Shown: positions 35,448 to 45,587 of the stretch, piece after piece
Layout of the letters: each line of letters opens with the position of its first letter
How positions within the stretch are numbered: the stretch's first letter is position 1
NCBI GenBank assembly: GCA_016213505.1
Contig: JACRAF010000004.1
Span: 62,001 to 126,000 of the forward strand
Source: Devosia nanyangense
GTDB taxonomy: Bacteria > Pseudomonadota > Alphaproteobacteria > Rhizobiales > Devosiaceae
Direction of reading: 5' to 3'
Length of the DNA stretch: 64,000 nt
Program-made: the position numbers and the translations under genes
Notes under the pieces: generated by a model
Seen by the model: only the letters and a program-made list of their open reading frames with translations
Databases searched by the model: none
What the model was told of the DNA's origin: nothing

Positions 35448-36601
35448 CCATCGCCCTGCTCGCCCTGTTCGCCGCCGCCTTCGCCATCGGCACGTCCGAA
35501 TTCGTCATTGCCGGCATCCTGCCGGCGGTCTCGTCCGATCTCGGCATCTCGATCCCGACCGCAGGCTTCCTGGTCAGCTTCTATGCGCTCGGCGTCGCCG
35601 TCGGCGGTCCAGTCCTCGCCACCTTCACCGGCCGCTTCCCGCGCAAGCTGTTGCTGCTGATCTACGTCGCGATCTTCCTTGTCGGCTACGTGCTCTGCGC
35701 GCTGGCGCCCAGCTATCCGGTGCTGCTGGTCTTGCGCGTTCTCATCGCGCTGATCCACGGCGCCTATTTCGGCACTGCCATGGTGACCGCCACCTCGATC
35801 GTCGCTGAAAACAAGCGTGGCACCGCCGTCGCACTGATCCTCTCCGGCCTCACCGTCGCCAACATCATCGGCGTGCCGCTCGGCACCGCCATCGGCAACG
35901 CCTTCGGCTGGAGAATGACGTTCTGGGCGGTCGCCGCCCTAGGCGCCGTCTCCTTCGCGCTGATCGCGCTCCTGGTGCCGGCGGATCGCGCCCATGACGC
36001 GCACCAGGGCAACATCCTCGCCGGGATCAAGGCCCTGGCCCGCGAGCCGGTGCTGACCTCGCTCGCCGTGATCATCCTCCAGACCATCGGCCAGTTCGCG
36101 CTCTTTACCTACATCGCGCCGCTCCTCACCGGCGTCTCCGGCATCGGCCTCGACGCCGTGCCATGGCTCCTGCTGCTCTTTGGCATTGGCTCGACCCTCG
36201 GCGTGCTGCTCGGCGGCCGCCTTGCCGACTGGAAGCTGATGCCGTCGCTGGTCGGCATTCTCGCGCTGCAGATCGTGATCTACCTGATGATGGCGCTGTT
36301 CGCCGGCCATCCGGTCGTGATGGGCGCCCTCGTTCTCGTCTGGGGCGCCACCGCCTTCGCCTTCGGCTCCCCGGTGCAGACACGCATCCTCAACAACACC
36401 CGCGACGCGCCGATGCTGGCCGCCAACCTCATCCCCTCTGCCTTCAACATCGCCATCGCTGGAGGCGCCTGGCTCGGCGGCACGCTGATCGATGCCGGCG
36501 CGTCCTATGCCATCCTGCCCTGGGTCGGGGTGGCCGGCGCGGTGCTGGCAACCGCCACCGCCCTCGCCTCGGCCCTGCGCGAACGGCGGCCGGCCGCCTA
36601 A
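35444..36601 (+). CDS. MFS efflux transporter (AraJ/DHA1 type), second of tandem pair
   Basis: A 385-residue paralogue of the preceding gene. Shared landmarks include FAIGTSEFVIAGILPAVSSDL, FYALGVAVGGPVLA and NIIGVPLGTAIGNAFGWRMTF. Translational coupling suggests the two are made in equal amounts, and a functional heteromer cannot be excluded, although MFS proteins usually act as monomers. The stop interlocks with the stop of the convergent YqeY gene (bases 36598-36601). Confidence 0.92.
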   Translation: MTIALLALFAAAFAIGTSEFVIAGILPAVSSDLGISIPTAGFLVSFYALGVAVGGPVLATFTGRFPRKLLLLIYVAIFLVGYVLCALAPSYPVLLVLRVLIALIHGAYFGTAMVTATSIVAENKRGTAVALILSGLTVANIIGVPLGTAIGNAFGWRMTFWAVAALGAVSFALIALLVPADRAHDAHQGNILAGIKALAREPVLTSLAVIILQTIGQFALFTYIAPLLTGVSGIGLDAVPWLLLLFGIGSTLGVLLGGRLADWKLMPSLVGILALQIVIYLMMALFAGHPVVMGALVLVWGATAFAFGSPVQTRILNNTRDAPMLAANLIPSAFNIAIAGGAWLGGTLIDAGASYAILPWVGVAGAVLATATALASALRERRPAA

Positions 36602-37047
36602 CCCAGCGCCGCCTTCACCTTGCCGCTCGCCTTGCCGAAGTCGATCCGCCCCGGATAGTCGGCCTTGAGCGAGGCGATGACCTTGCCCATGTCCTTTGCC
36701 CCGGCCGAGCCGGTCTTGTCGATCGCCGTCCGGATTGCCGCCTCGATTTCGGCGTCGGTCAGCGCCTTGGGCAAAAACTCGCTGAGGATGTCGATTTCCT
36801 CCTTCTCGACCGTCGCCAGATCGTTCCGGCCGGCCTGCACGTAGATCGCAAGGCTCTCCTCGCGCTGCTTCACCATTTTCTGCAGCAGCGGCAGGATTTC
36901 GTCGTTGCTCAGCGGCGGCTTGCCCTCGCCGCGATTGGCGATGTCCTTGTCCTTGATCGCCGCGTTGATCGACCTGAGCGTCGCCGTCCGCCGCGCGTCG
37001 CGCGCCTTCATCGCCGCCTTGTAGCCCTCGTTGATCGCCTCGCGCAT
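36598..37047 (-). CDS. GatB/YqeY domain-containing protein
   Basis: A roughly 149-residue protein. ATG at 37047 follows AAGGA with better spacing than the first in-frame ATG at 37056. The YqeY domain is clear: INEGYKAAMKARDARRTATLRSINAAIKD, then KMVKQREESLAIYVQAGR and IDILSEFLPKALTDAEIEAAI, ending GKVIASLKADYPGRIDFGKASGKVKAAL. YqeY is related to the tRNA-binding tail domain of GatB and may affect aminoacyl-tRNA use. It is divergent from carA by about 130 bases. Confidence 0.93.
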   Translation of the reverse strand: MREAINEGYKAAMKARDARRTATLRSINAAIKDKDIANRGEGKPPLSNDEILPLLQKMVKQREESLAIYVQAGRNDLATVEKEEIDILSEFLPKALTDAEIEAAIRTAIDKTGSAGAKDMGKVIASLKADYPGRIDFGKASGKVKAALG

Positions 37048-37179
37048 GGCAGTCATTCCTTCAAATCCAATGCTTTGGCTCCATATAGACGGTTCCGGCC
37101 TCCGCCGCCACTTGCGCCCGCACGCCGGGGCTCTTAAGGAGAGCCCTCAACCCATACCGTCAATACTCGGAGACCCGCC

Positions 37180-38385
37180 ATGTCCGGCTGGCAGCCCACG
37201 CCTGCGACTGCCCTGTTGATCCTCGAGGACGGCACCCGCCTCGAAGGGCGCGGCATCGGCGCGGTCGGCCACGCGGCGGGCGAGGTCTGCTTCAACACGG
37301 CCATAACCGGCTACCAGGAGATTTTGACCGATCCGTCCTATGCCGGCCAGGTCGTCACCTTCACCTTCCCGCACATCGGCAATGTCGGCACCAACGACGA
37401 AGACATCGAGACGGTCAACATGGCCGCCCTTTCGGGCGTCCGCGGCGTCGTCCTCAAGGCCGACATCACCAATCCCTCCAACTACCGCGCCGCCGAGCGG
37501 CTCGACGCCTGGCTCAAGAAGCGCAACATCGTCGGCATCACCGGCCTCGATACCCGCGCGCTGACCGCCCGCATCCGCGAAAAGGGCATGCCCAACGGCG
37601 TCGTCGCCCACTCGCCCGACGGCTATTTCCACGAGCCCTCGATCCTCGCCGAACTCAAGGCCTTCCCCGGCCTCGAGGGCCTCGACCTCGCCAAGGAAGT
37701 CACCACCGCCCAGACCTATAAATGGGACCAGACACCGTGGAAATGGAATGAGGGCTACGGCAAGCTCGAGACCCCCGAGTTCCACATCGTCGCCGTCGAT
37801 TACGGCGCCAAGCGCAACATCCTCCGCCAGCTTGCCGACGAGGGCGCGCGCGTGACGGTGGTGCCCGCGACGGCAACGGCCCGGGACATCCTGTCGCACA
37901 ATCCTGACGGCATCTTCCTCAGCAACGGTCCCGGCGATCCGGCGGCGACCGGCAAATATGCGGTACCCACGATCAAGGCGCTGATGGAAACCGGCAAGCC
38001 GGTGTTCGGCATCTGCCTCGGCCACCAGCTGCTCGGCCTCGCGCTCGGCGGCGCCACCGCCAAGATGCATCAGGGCCACCACGGCGCCAATCACCCGGTC
38101 AAGGATTTGACCACCGGCCGGGTCGAGATCACCTCGATGAACCACGGCTTCGCCGTCGTCAGCGAAAGCCTGCCCGTCGGTGTGACGCAAACCCATGTGT
38201 CGCTGTTCGACGGCTCCAATGCCGGCCTCAGCGTCGACGGCAAGCCGATCTTTTCGGTGCAGTATCACCCCGAGGCCTCGCCCGGCCCGCACGACAGCCA
38301 CTACCTCTTCACCCGCTTCCTCAACCAGGTACGGGCGCAAAAGGGTCTGGCGCCGAAGCCTGAACGCGCCGCGCTGCAGTCATAG
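37180..38385 (+). CDS. carA: Carbamoyl-phosphate synthase small (glutaminase) subunit
   Basis: A 401-residue subunit that hydrolyses glutamine and passes ammonia to CarB for arginine and pyrimidine synthesis. The N-terminal CPSase domain has ICFNT-like residues (GEVCFNTAITGYQEILTDPSY). The class I amidotransferase domain has the nucleophile in VFGICLGHQLLGLALGG and the His-Glu pair in VQYHPEASPGPHDS. It ends 20 kb before carB. The usual direct carA-carB fusion of enterics is absent, as often in alphaproteobacteria. Confidence 0.98.
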   Translation: MSGWQPTPATALLILEDGTRLEGRGIGAVGHAAGEVCFNTAITGYQEILTDPSYAGQVVTFTFPHIGNVGTNDEDIETVNMAALSGVRGVVLKADITNPSNYRAAERLDAWLKKRNIVGITGLDTRALTARIREKGMPNGVVAHSPDGYFHEPSILAELKAFPGLEGLDLAKEVTTAQTYKWDQTPWKWNEGYGKLETPEFHIVAVDYGAKRNILRQLADEGARVTVVPATATARDILSHNPDGIFLSNGPGDPAATGKYAVPTIKALMETGKPVFGICLGHQLLGLALGGATAKMHQGHHGANHPVKDLTTGRVEITSMNHGFAVVSESLPVGVTQTHVSLFDGSNAGLSVDGKPIFSVQYHPEASPGPHDSHYLFTRFLNQVRAQKGLAPKPERAALQS

Positions 38386-38387
38386 CA

Positions 38388-38413
38388 ATGGCCACCCCAT
38401 ATGGGGTGGCCAT
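38388..38413. repeat. Perfect 26-bp palindrome just after carA
   Basis: ATGGCCACCCCAT (38388-38400) is followed at once by its exact reverse complement (38401-38413), giving a 26-bp palindrome with an NdeI-like CATATG centre. It starts 3 bases after the carA stop. No T run follows, so it is not a classic terminator, though the RNA would form a stable hairpin. Confidence 0.85.
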
Positions 38414-38430
38414 CGGGGACGTGGGCCGAG

Positions 38431-38733
38431 CTACATGGCGCTCGAGCTGGCTTCGCTCGACGAGGTCGCGCCGTCGTCGAGGCCTGCGACAAGCCCAAGG
38501 AGCGTGCCGAACTCGGTCTCGTCGAGGTTGCCGTCGGTGTTGGCGTCGGCCTGATCGAAAAGGATCTGGGTCAACGTCGGATAGGTGCCCATCGCCTCAT
38601 CGAACGACACGATGCCGTCCTTGTTGGCATCGGTCTTGCTGAAATCGTCGGTGGCCGACTGGGCGAGTACGCCGGCGGCCCCGAACGTGGCGGCGGTCAT
38701 CGCCGCGGCGGCGATCAATGCAAGCTTATTCAT
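38431..38733 (-). CDS. Small exported EF-hand calcium-binding protein
   Basis: A 100-residue protein with a Sec signal (residues 1-25, LALIAAAAMTAATFGAAGVLAQ). Two EF-hand loops are visible: DANKDGIVSFDE (about 34-45) and DANTDGNLDETE (about 64-75), both with the expected acidic positions 1, 3, 5 and 12. A Ser/Glu-rich tail ends the protein. It probably binds calcium in the periplasm. Its partner is unknown. Confidence 0.9.
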   Translation of the reverse strand: MNKLALIAAAAMTAATFGAAGVLAQSATDDFSKTDANKDGIVSFDEAMGTYPTLTQILFDQADANTDGNLDETEFGTLLGLVAGLDDGATSSSEASSSAM

Positions 38734-38981
38734 ATGCTATTCCCTTCGAATACATGCGTTGGATTGAGCGCCGGAAATGCGCTCTGGACGCCCGTGGACG
38801 TCGCGGTCCTCAATCCCTCCCGGCGCATTTGGTTGCGACAGGAACAGTGACCATTCCACGGCAATTTCGGGACGTAAATTTGCCCGCCGGACTCGCGCAG
38901 GCGCAACGCTGCAGCCGACCGGCGGTTTCGACTAAAACATTGATCTACTTGTGCAGCGATCTGGCGAAATCGTGAGTGAGC

Positions 38982-39899
38982 CTAGATCGGGCCGTTGATC
39001 GTGTCGCACTTGTCCGGATCGCCGGTGGTGTAGCCCTGCTGGAACCACTTCATCCTCTGTTCCGAGGTGCCGTGCGTGTATTGCCGCGGTGAGATCGTGT
39101 TGTTGGTCAGCGTGTCGTCGCCGATCTGGTTGGCCGCGTTGATCGCCTCGGCGACGTCGCCGCTTTCGAGGAAGCCCTTCTCGAACTCGCCCTTCCCCCA
39201 TACCCCGGCAAAGCAGTCGGCCTGCAGCTCGACCCGCACCGAATAGGCGTTGGCCTGGTCCTGGGTCATGGTCTGCCGCTTGCGGTTGAACTCAGGCAGC
39301 ACGCCGATCAGGTTCTGCACGTGATGGCCGACCTCGTGCGCGATCACATAGGCCTGGGCGAAGTCGCCCGGCGCACCGAACTGCTGCCGCAACTGGTCGT
39401 AAAAGCCGAGGTCGATATAGACCTTGCGGTCGTTCGGGCAATAGAACGGCCCGCTTGCAGTGTCCGCCGTGCCGCAGCCCGAACTGGTCTGGCCACTGAA
39501 CAGCACCACCTTGGGCGGCGCGTAGGTCTGGCCCTGAGCCGAGAAATACTCGCCCCAATAGTCCTCGGTGTCCTTGACCATCACGCTCACGAACTGCGCC
39601 AGTTCGTCCTCGCTGGCGTTCTGCGGCGGCAGTACCGACGACGTCGTCGGCCCGCTGGTGTCGCCGGTGAGGATCGACATCGGATTGATGCCGAACGCCA
39701 GCGCGATGATGATGAACACGATGATGATGGCGAGACCGCCCAGGCCGCCACCGGAACGCCCGCTCGGCAGCCGGAAGCCGCCGCCGCCCTGCCCGAACGG
39801 GTTCGAGCCGAGCCCACCGCCACCGGACCCGCCGGAGCTGCCCTGCCCGCGCCGATCCTCGATGTTCGAGCTGCCCTGGCGTCCCTGCCACTTCACCAT
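38982..39899 (-). CDS. Neutral zinc metallopeptidase (YpfJ/PF04228 family)
   Basis: A 305-residue protein. The N-terminus is a Gly-rich cytoplasmic tail ([19 protein letters not shown]), then one membrane helix ([17 protein letters not shown]). The extracytoplasmic domain contains the zinc motif [15 protein letters not shown] (HExxH plus H) and the tail [28 protein letters not shown] typical of the family. [23 protein letters not shown] is also characteristic. It is probably membrane-anchored with the active site in the periplasm. The substrate is unknown. Confidence 0.95.
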   Translation of the reverse strand: MVKWQGRQGSSNIEDRRGQGSSGGSGGGGLGSNPFGQGGGGFRLPSGRSGGGLGGLAIIIVFIIIALAFGINPMSILTGDTSGPTTSSVLPPQNASEDELAQFVSVMVKDTEDYWGEYFSAQGQTYAPPKVVLFSGQTSSGCGTADTASGPFYCPNDRKVYIDLGFYDQLRQQFGAPGDFAQAYVIAHEVGHHVQNLIGVLPEFNRKRQTMTQDQANAYSVRVELQADCFAGVWGKGEFEKGFLESGDVAEAINAANQIGDDTLTNNTISPRQYTHGTSEQRMKWFQQGYTTGDPDKCDTINGPI

Positions 39900-40109
39900 T
39901 GTTCGCTCTCCGCCGCGCCCGCTTTGAACACTATGCCGGATCCTGCTCCGGCCCGAGATTTGACCATCCGGTCCAAGTTTGACAGTCTGGCTTTGCCGCA
40001 GTCATCGCAGCGTCACTTCGACTCGGCAAGACGTGATGCTCGCCTGCGGCAATCAGCAAGCTCACCGCCTGGCCGTTCCGCCCGCGAGCCTTCAACAAGG
40101 GAGAACGAC

Positions 40110-42089
<1,980 letters not shown>

Positions 42090-42099
42090 CCAGGCATTC

Positions 42100-42127
42100 G
42101 GTCAACCCTCTTGTTGGAGGGTTGACC
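42100..42127 (+). terminator. Hairpin after cpdB
   Basis: GGTCAACCCTC (42100-42110) pairs perfectly with GAGGGTTGACC (42117-42127) around TTGTTG, 11 bases after the cpdB stop. No T run follows, so it may work as a weak or factor-assisted terminator. Confidence 0.6.
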
Positions 42128-42179
42128 ACCTCGCTACGGCGCAGGAAGGTCGCGGCTTCGATAGCTGACGGGGGCACTT

Positions 42180-42692
42180 ATGCGCGCGAAACTGTTACCG
42201 GCCCTGACGCTGGCGCTGCTCGTTGCGCTTCCCGGCGTCGCGCTCGGCTATGACGAGCCCGATCGCTGCTACACCACCACCGATCCCCGCGGCAACGATG
42301 GCGCCAGTGCCAACACCTTCTACAACCCCGACGCAACGCAAAACTGGCAGCAGACGCGGCAGATGGCCGATCCGCAGGTGATGCGGCAGATGGCGGGCCT
42401 CTACTACACCGAATATCCGGATCCGACCGGCCAGATGTACAACCAGACCTATCGCGGCTACGAGGCGAACGGTCTGTGGCAGTATCAGGACCAGACCTGC
42501 CCGGTGAACGATTTGGGCTACTTGCAGTGCTCCAGGAACCAGGGCGCCGGGCTCTGGGCGGCGTACCAGCAGCAGGACGGCACGATCTTTCTGATGGTTC
42601 ATTTCTCCGACCTGAGCCGCAGCAACAACTGCTTCAGCCAGACGGTGCGCGTCGACCGCCAGGGCTTCACCGACACCTACGGCGGAAATTAG
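42180..42692 (+). CDS. Exported protein of unknown function, 170 aa
   Basis: Residues 1-23 are a Sec signal (LLPALTLALLVALPGVALG). The mature protein is rich in Tyr, Gln and Asn (MAGLYYTEYPDPTGQMYNQTYRGYEANGLWQY) and has four cysteines. C-terminal FLMVHFSDLSRSNNCFSQTVRVDRQGF suggests a beta-rich lipocalin-like or small sandwich fold. No family is recognised. It lies between cpdB and the cfa gene. Confidence 0.72.
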   Translation: MRAKLLPALTLALLVALPGVALGYDEPDRCYTTTDPRGNDGASANTFYNPDATQNWQQTRQMADPQVMRQMAGLYYTEYPDPTGQMYNQTYRGYEANGLWQYQDQTCPVNDLGYLQCSRNQGAGLWAAYQQQDGTIFLMVHFSDLSRSNNCFSQTVRVDRQGFTDTYGGN

Positions 42693-42797
42693 CGGCGGGT
42701 GCGCTGAGCGGCCGCTCCCGGACAACGCTATTGACTTGTCCGCCTTGATTGATTTGCTTCCCGCCTCAATTGGTTGCAGCGCGGGGGCGCAGGACTC

Positions 42798-43910
42798 GTG
42801 AGCGAAAAAGACCGGATCGTCGGACTGCTCAAAGATGCGGGGATCGCCGTCAACGGCCCCAATCCGTGGGATATCCAGATCCACAACCCGCAATTCTGGA
42901 ATCGGCTCTTTGCCCAGGGCACACTCGGGCTGGGCGAATCTTACATGGACGGCTGGTGGGACGCCGGCGATCTTGCCGAATTCTTCAACCGCGTCCTCGT
43001 CGGCAACGTTGCCGACGGGCTGAAGCTGACCCCCAACCTGGTCTGGCAGGTCGCGCAGGCGAAGCTGCTCAACATGCAGACCATCGCCCGGTCGCGGCGG
43101 GTCGCAAAAATGCACTACAGCGAAACCGACGCCTACCGCGCGTCCCTCGACAGCCGCATGACCGGCTCCTGCGGCTACTGGCCGGCAGGCGTCGCCAACG
43201 TCGATCAGGCGCAGGAGGCCAAACTCGACCTCGTCTGCCGCAAGATCGGACTCAAGGCCGGCCAGACCGTCTGGGACATCGGCTGCGGCTGGGGCGCCTT
43301 CATGGGCTTTGCCGCCGAGAAATACGGTGCCAATTGCGTCGGCGTCACGGTCTCGCCCGATCAGGCGGCCTATGGCCGCGAGCGCTACAAGCACCTGCCG
43401 GTCGAGTTCCAGGTCAAGGACTACCGGCAGTTCGACGGCAAGGCCGACCACGTCGTGTCGATGGGCATGTTCGAGCATGTCGGCCACAAGAACTACCGCA
43501 CCTATTTCGAGAAGGCCCGCAGCGTCATCAAGGACGACGGCCTGTTCATGATGCACACCGTCGGCTCGCAATGGTCGACCGAAACCATCGAAGCCTGGCT
43601 CGAAAAATACATCTTCCCCGGCGGCGTCATCCCCTCGATGGCGCAGATCGGCAAAGCCATCGATGGCCTGTGGAGCGTCGTCGACGTCCACAATATCGGC
43701 CCGCACTACGACAGGACGCTCTGCGCCTGGTACGAGAATTTCGACCGCAACTGGCCGAAACACCGCGACGCCGAAGGGGAACGCTTCTACCGGCTGTGGA
43801 AGTACTACCTGCTCAGCTGCGCCGGCGGCTTCCGCGCGCGCGTACTGCAGGTCTGGCAGTTCGTGCTGTCGCCCAGCGGCGTGCCGGACGGCTACGTGTT
43901 CGCGCGCTGA
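42798..43910 (+). CDS. cfa: Cyclopropane-fatty-acyl-phospholipid synthase
   Basis: A 370-residue SAM-dependent enzyme that adds a methylene bridge to unsaturated acyl chains of membrane lipids. GTG at 42798 gives MSEKDRIVGLLKDAGI, aligning with known Cfa N-termini (…LLSRAGIAINGS). Visible features are LGLGESYMDGWW, MTGSCGYW, the SAM-binding loop VWDIGCGWGAFMGFAA, SMGMFEHVG and FPGGVIPSMAQI. All residues of the active site that I can place are present. The RNase T2 gene follows 3 bases after the stop. Confidence 0.96.
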   Translation: MSEKDRIVGLLKDAGIAVNGPNPWDIQIHNPQFWNRLFAQGTLGLGESYMDGWWDAGDLAEFFNRVLVGNVADGLKLTPNLVWQVAQAKLLNMQTIARSRRVAKMHYSETDAYRASLDSRMTGSCGYWPAGVANVDQAQEAKLDLVCRKIGLKAGQTVWDIGCGWGAFMGFAAEKYGANCVGVTVSPDQAAYGRERYKHLPVEFQVKDYRQFDGKADHVVSMGMFEHVGHKNYRTYFEKARSVIKDDGLFMMHTVGSQWSTETIEAWLEKYIFPGGVIPSMAQIGKAIDGLWSVVDVHNIGPHYDRTLCAWYENFDRNWPKHRDAEGERFYRLWKYYLLSCAGGFRARVLQVWQFVLSPSGVPDGYVFAR

Positions 43911-43913
43911 CGG

Positions 43914-44672
43914 GTGGCGCGCCGACTCGCCGCTGTCGACCTGCTGGCCGCCGCCATTGCCGCAGCGGTGGCCCTATGGATTGCCTACGCCTCGCAGACG
44001 GCGCCCAAGCCGGCAGCGGCAGCGCCACCCTCAACCGCCCAATCCACCCGTGCCGCCTTCTACGTCCTCGCGGTCACCTGGCTACCCGCCTTCTGCGAGC
44101 TCAAGCCCCGCGTGCGCGAATGCCACGGCACACCCACTCCCCGCTTCGCCCTGCACGGCCTGTGGCCGGGCGGCGAGTATTGCGGCATCGACGGCGATAT
44201 GCTGGCCACCGACCAGCTCGATCACTGGAACGATCTTCCAGCCCTGCGCCTGACCGACGCGACCTGGGCGGCCCTGCGCGCGGCCATGCCCGGCACCAAG
44301 TCGCGCCTCGAACGCCACGAATGGGTCGTGCACGGCAGCTGTTCCGGGGCCTCGCCCGACACTTACTTCGCGGGCGCCGCGGCCCTGCTCGGCGAACTCG
44401 ACCGCTCGCCGGTGCACGATCTGTTCGTCGCCAATGCCGGCCGGGACCTGACCCGCACCGAGGTCGCGGCCGCCTTCGACGGCGCCTTCGGCAAGGGCGC
44501 CGGCAGGCGCGTCCGCCTCTCTTGCGAGGACGACGGCGGCGGCCGGCAGATCATCGACGAGCTGACCATCGCCCTCTACGGCGATCCGTTCGGCGGCGAC
44601 ACCCTGGCCGCGCTCCTCGCCGCGGCCCACCCGCGCGGCGGCGGCTGCGCCGCCGGAAATATCGTGGAATAA
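43914..44672 (+). CDS. RNase T2-family protein with altered CAS2 motif
   Basis: A 252-residue protein starting at GTG 43914. Residues 1-25 form an uncleaved-looking signal/anchor (AAAIAAAVALWIAYAS). The RNase T2 motif CAS1 is FALHGLWPGGEYC with the catalytic His. CAS2 is RHEWVVHGSCSG: His, Glu and His are kept, but the Lys normally found in HEWxKHG is Val. Several Cys could form the family disulfides. It probably degrades RNA in the periplasm, perhaps with reduced activity. It is coupled to cfa. Confidence 0.88.
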   Translation: MARRLAAVDLLAAAIAAAVALWIAYASQTAPKPAAAAPPSTAQSTRAAFYVLAVTWLPAFCELKPRVRECHGTPTPRFALHGLWPGGEYCGIDGDMLATDQLDHWNDLPALRLTDATWAALRAAMPGTKSRLERHEWVVHGSCSGASPDTYFAGAAALLGELDRSPVHDLFVANAGRDLTRTEVAAAFDGAFGKGAGRRVRLSCEDDGGGRQIIDELTIALYGDPFGGDTLAALLAAAHPRGGGCAAGNIVE

Positions 44673-44813
44673 TCGCATGGGGCCGCCGGGACCGCATCAG
44701 ACGAAATCTTAACCCAAAGCCTTCATCTGCCTTCAACCGCCCTCCGCTAGCTTCGGCCAAACCGCCGCCGGGAGCGCGTGACCACGCGCGACAAACAGGA
44801 AGGTGCGCGCGCC

Positions 44814-45587
44814 ATGTCCGATACCGCCTATGCCCTCGAGATCGCCGGCCTCGACAAGAACTTCGACCGTCCGGTGGTGCGGGACCTTCACCTGCGCGTC
44901 AAAGCCGGCGAGTTCTATGCCCTGCTGGGGCCCAACGGCGCCGGCAAGACCACGATCCTGCGCATCGTGGCGGGCCTGTTGCAGCCCGAAGCGGGATCCA
45001 TCGCGGTCTACGGCATCGACACCCGCGAGGACCCGCTGCGCGCCAAATCGATCATCGCCTGGGTCTCCGACGAGCCGATGGTCTACGACCGGCTGACCCC
45101 GTTCGAGTATCTCGAATTCGTCGCGGGGCTCTGGCAGATCGAGCCCCGCCACGCCCAGGCCCACGCCACCGAGTTGATCGACTGGCTCGGCCTCGGGCCG
45201 CACGCGCATGAGCGCTGCGGCGGCTTCTCCAAGGGCATGCTGCAGAAGGTCGCCCTTGCGGGTGCCCTCGTGCACGATCCGAAGCTCATCATCCTCGACG
45301 AGCCGTTGACCGGGCTCGACGCCGGCTCGGCCCGGCAGGTCAAGCAGGTGCTGCTCGAAAAGGTCAGGACGGGCGTCACCGTCATCATGACCACCCATAT
45401 CCTGGAGGTCGCCGAGCGCATGGCCGAGCGGATCGGGGTGATCAATCACGGCCGCCTCATCGCCGAGGGTACGCTCGGCGAATTGCGGGCCCGCATCGGT
45501 CATGAATCGACGCTCGAGGAAATCTTCCTCGATCTGGTGGCGCAGAACGAGATGGACGTCGATCCCGCGGTGGACGCCGCAGCATGA
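44814..45587 (+). CDS. ABC exporter ATP-binding protein
   Basis: A roughly 257-residue single ABC domain of the CcmA/DrrA type. ATG at 44814 was preferred over an upstream in-frame start. AGGAAGG (44798-44804) lies before it. Walker A is LLGPNGAGKTTILRI, signature GGFSKGMLQKVALAGAL (a variant of LSGGQ), Walker B LIILDEPLTGLD and the switch His in MTTHILE. It overlaps the permease gene by 4 bases (ATGA). The exported molecule is unknown. Confidence 0.94.
   Translation: MSDTAYALEIAGLDKNFDRPVVRDLHLRVKAGEFYALLGPNGAGKTTILRIVAGLLQPEAGSIAVYGIDTREDPLRAKSIIAWVSDEPMVYDRLTPFEYLEFVAGLWQIEPRHAQAHATELIDWLGLGPHAHERCGGFSKGMLQKVALAGALVHDPKLIILDEPLTGLDAGSARQVKQVLLEKVRTGVTVIMTTHILEVAERMAERIGVINHGRLIAEGTLGELRARIGHESTLEEIFLDLVAQNEMDVDPAVDAAA

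Noticed and set aside
38388..38413. The palindrome as a standard terminator of carA
   Set aside because: No T run follows on either side, so I list it as a palindrome rather than a terminator.
42749..45211. An 820-codon frame over cfa and RNase T2
   Set aside because: It is a frame shadow of two clearly recognised genes, with Arg-rich composition and no motif.
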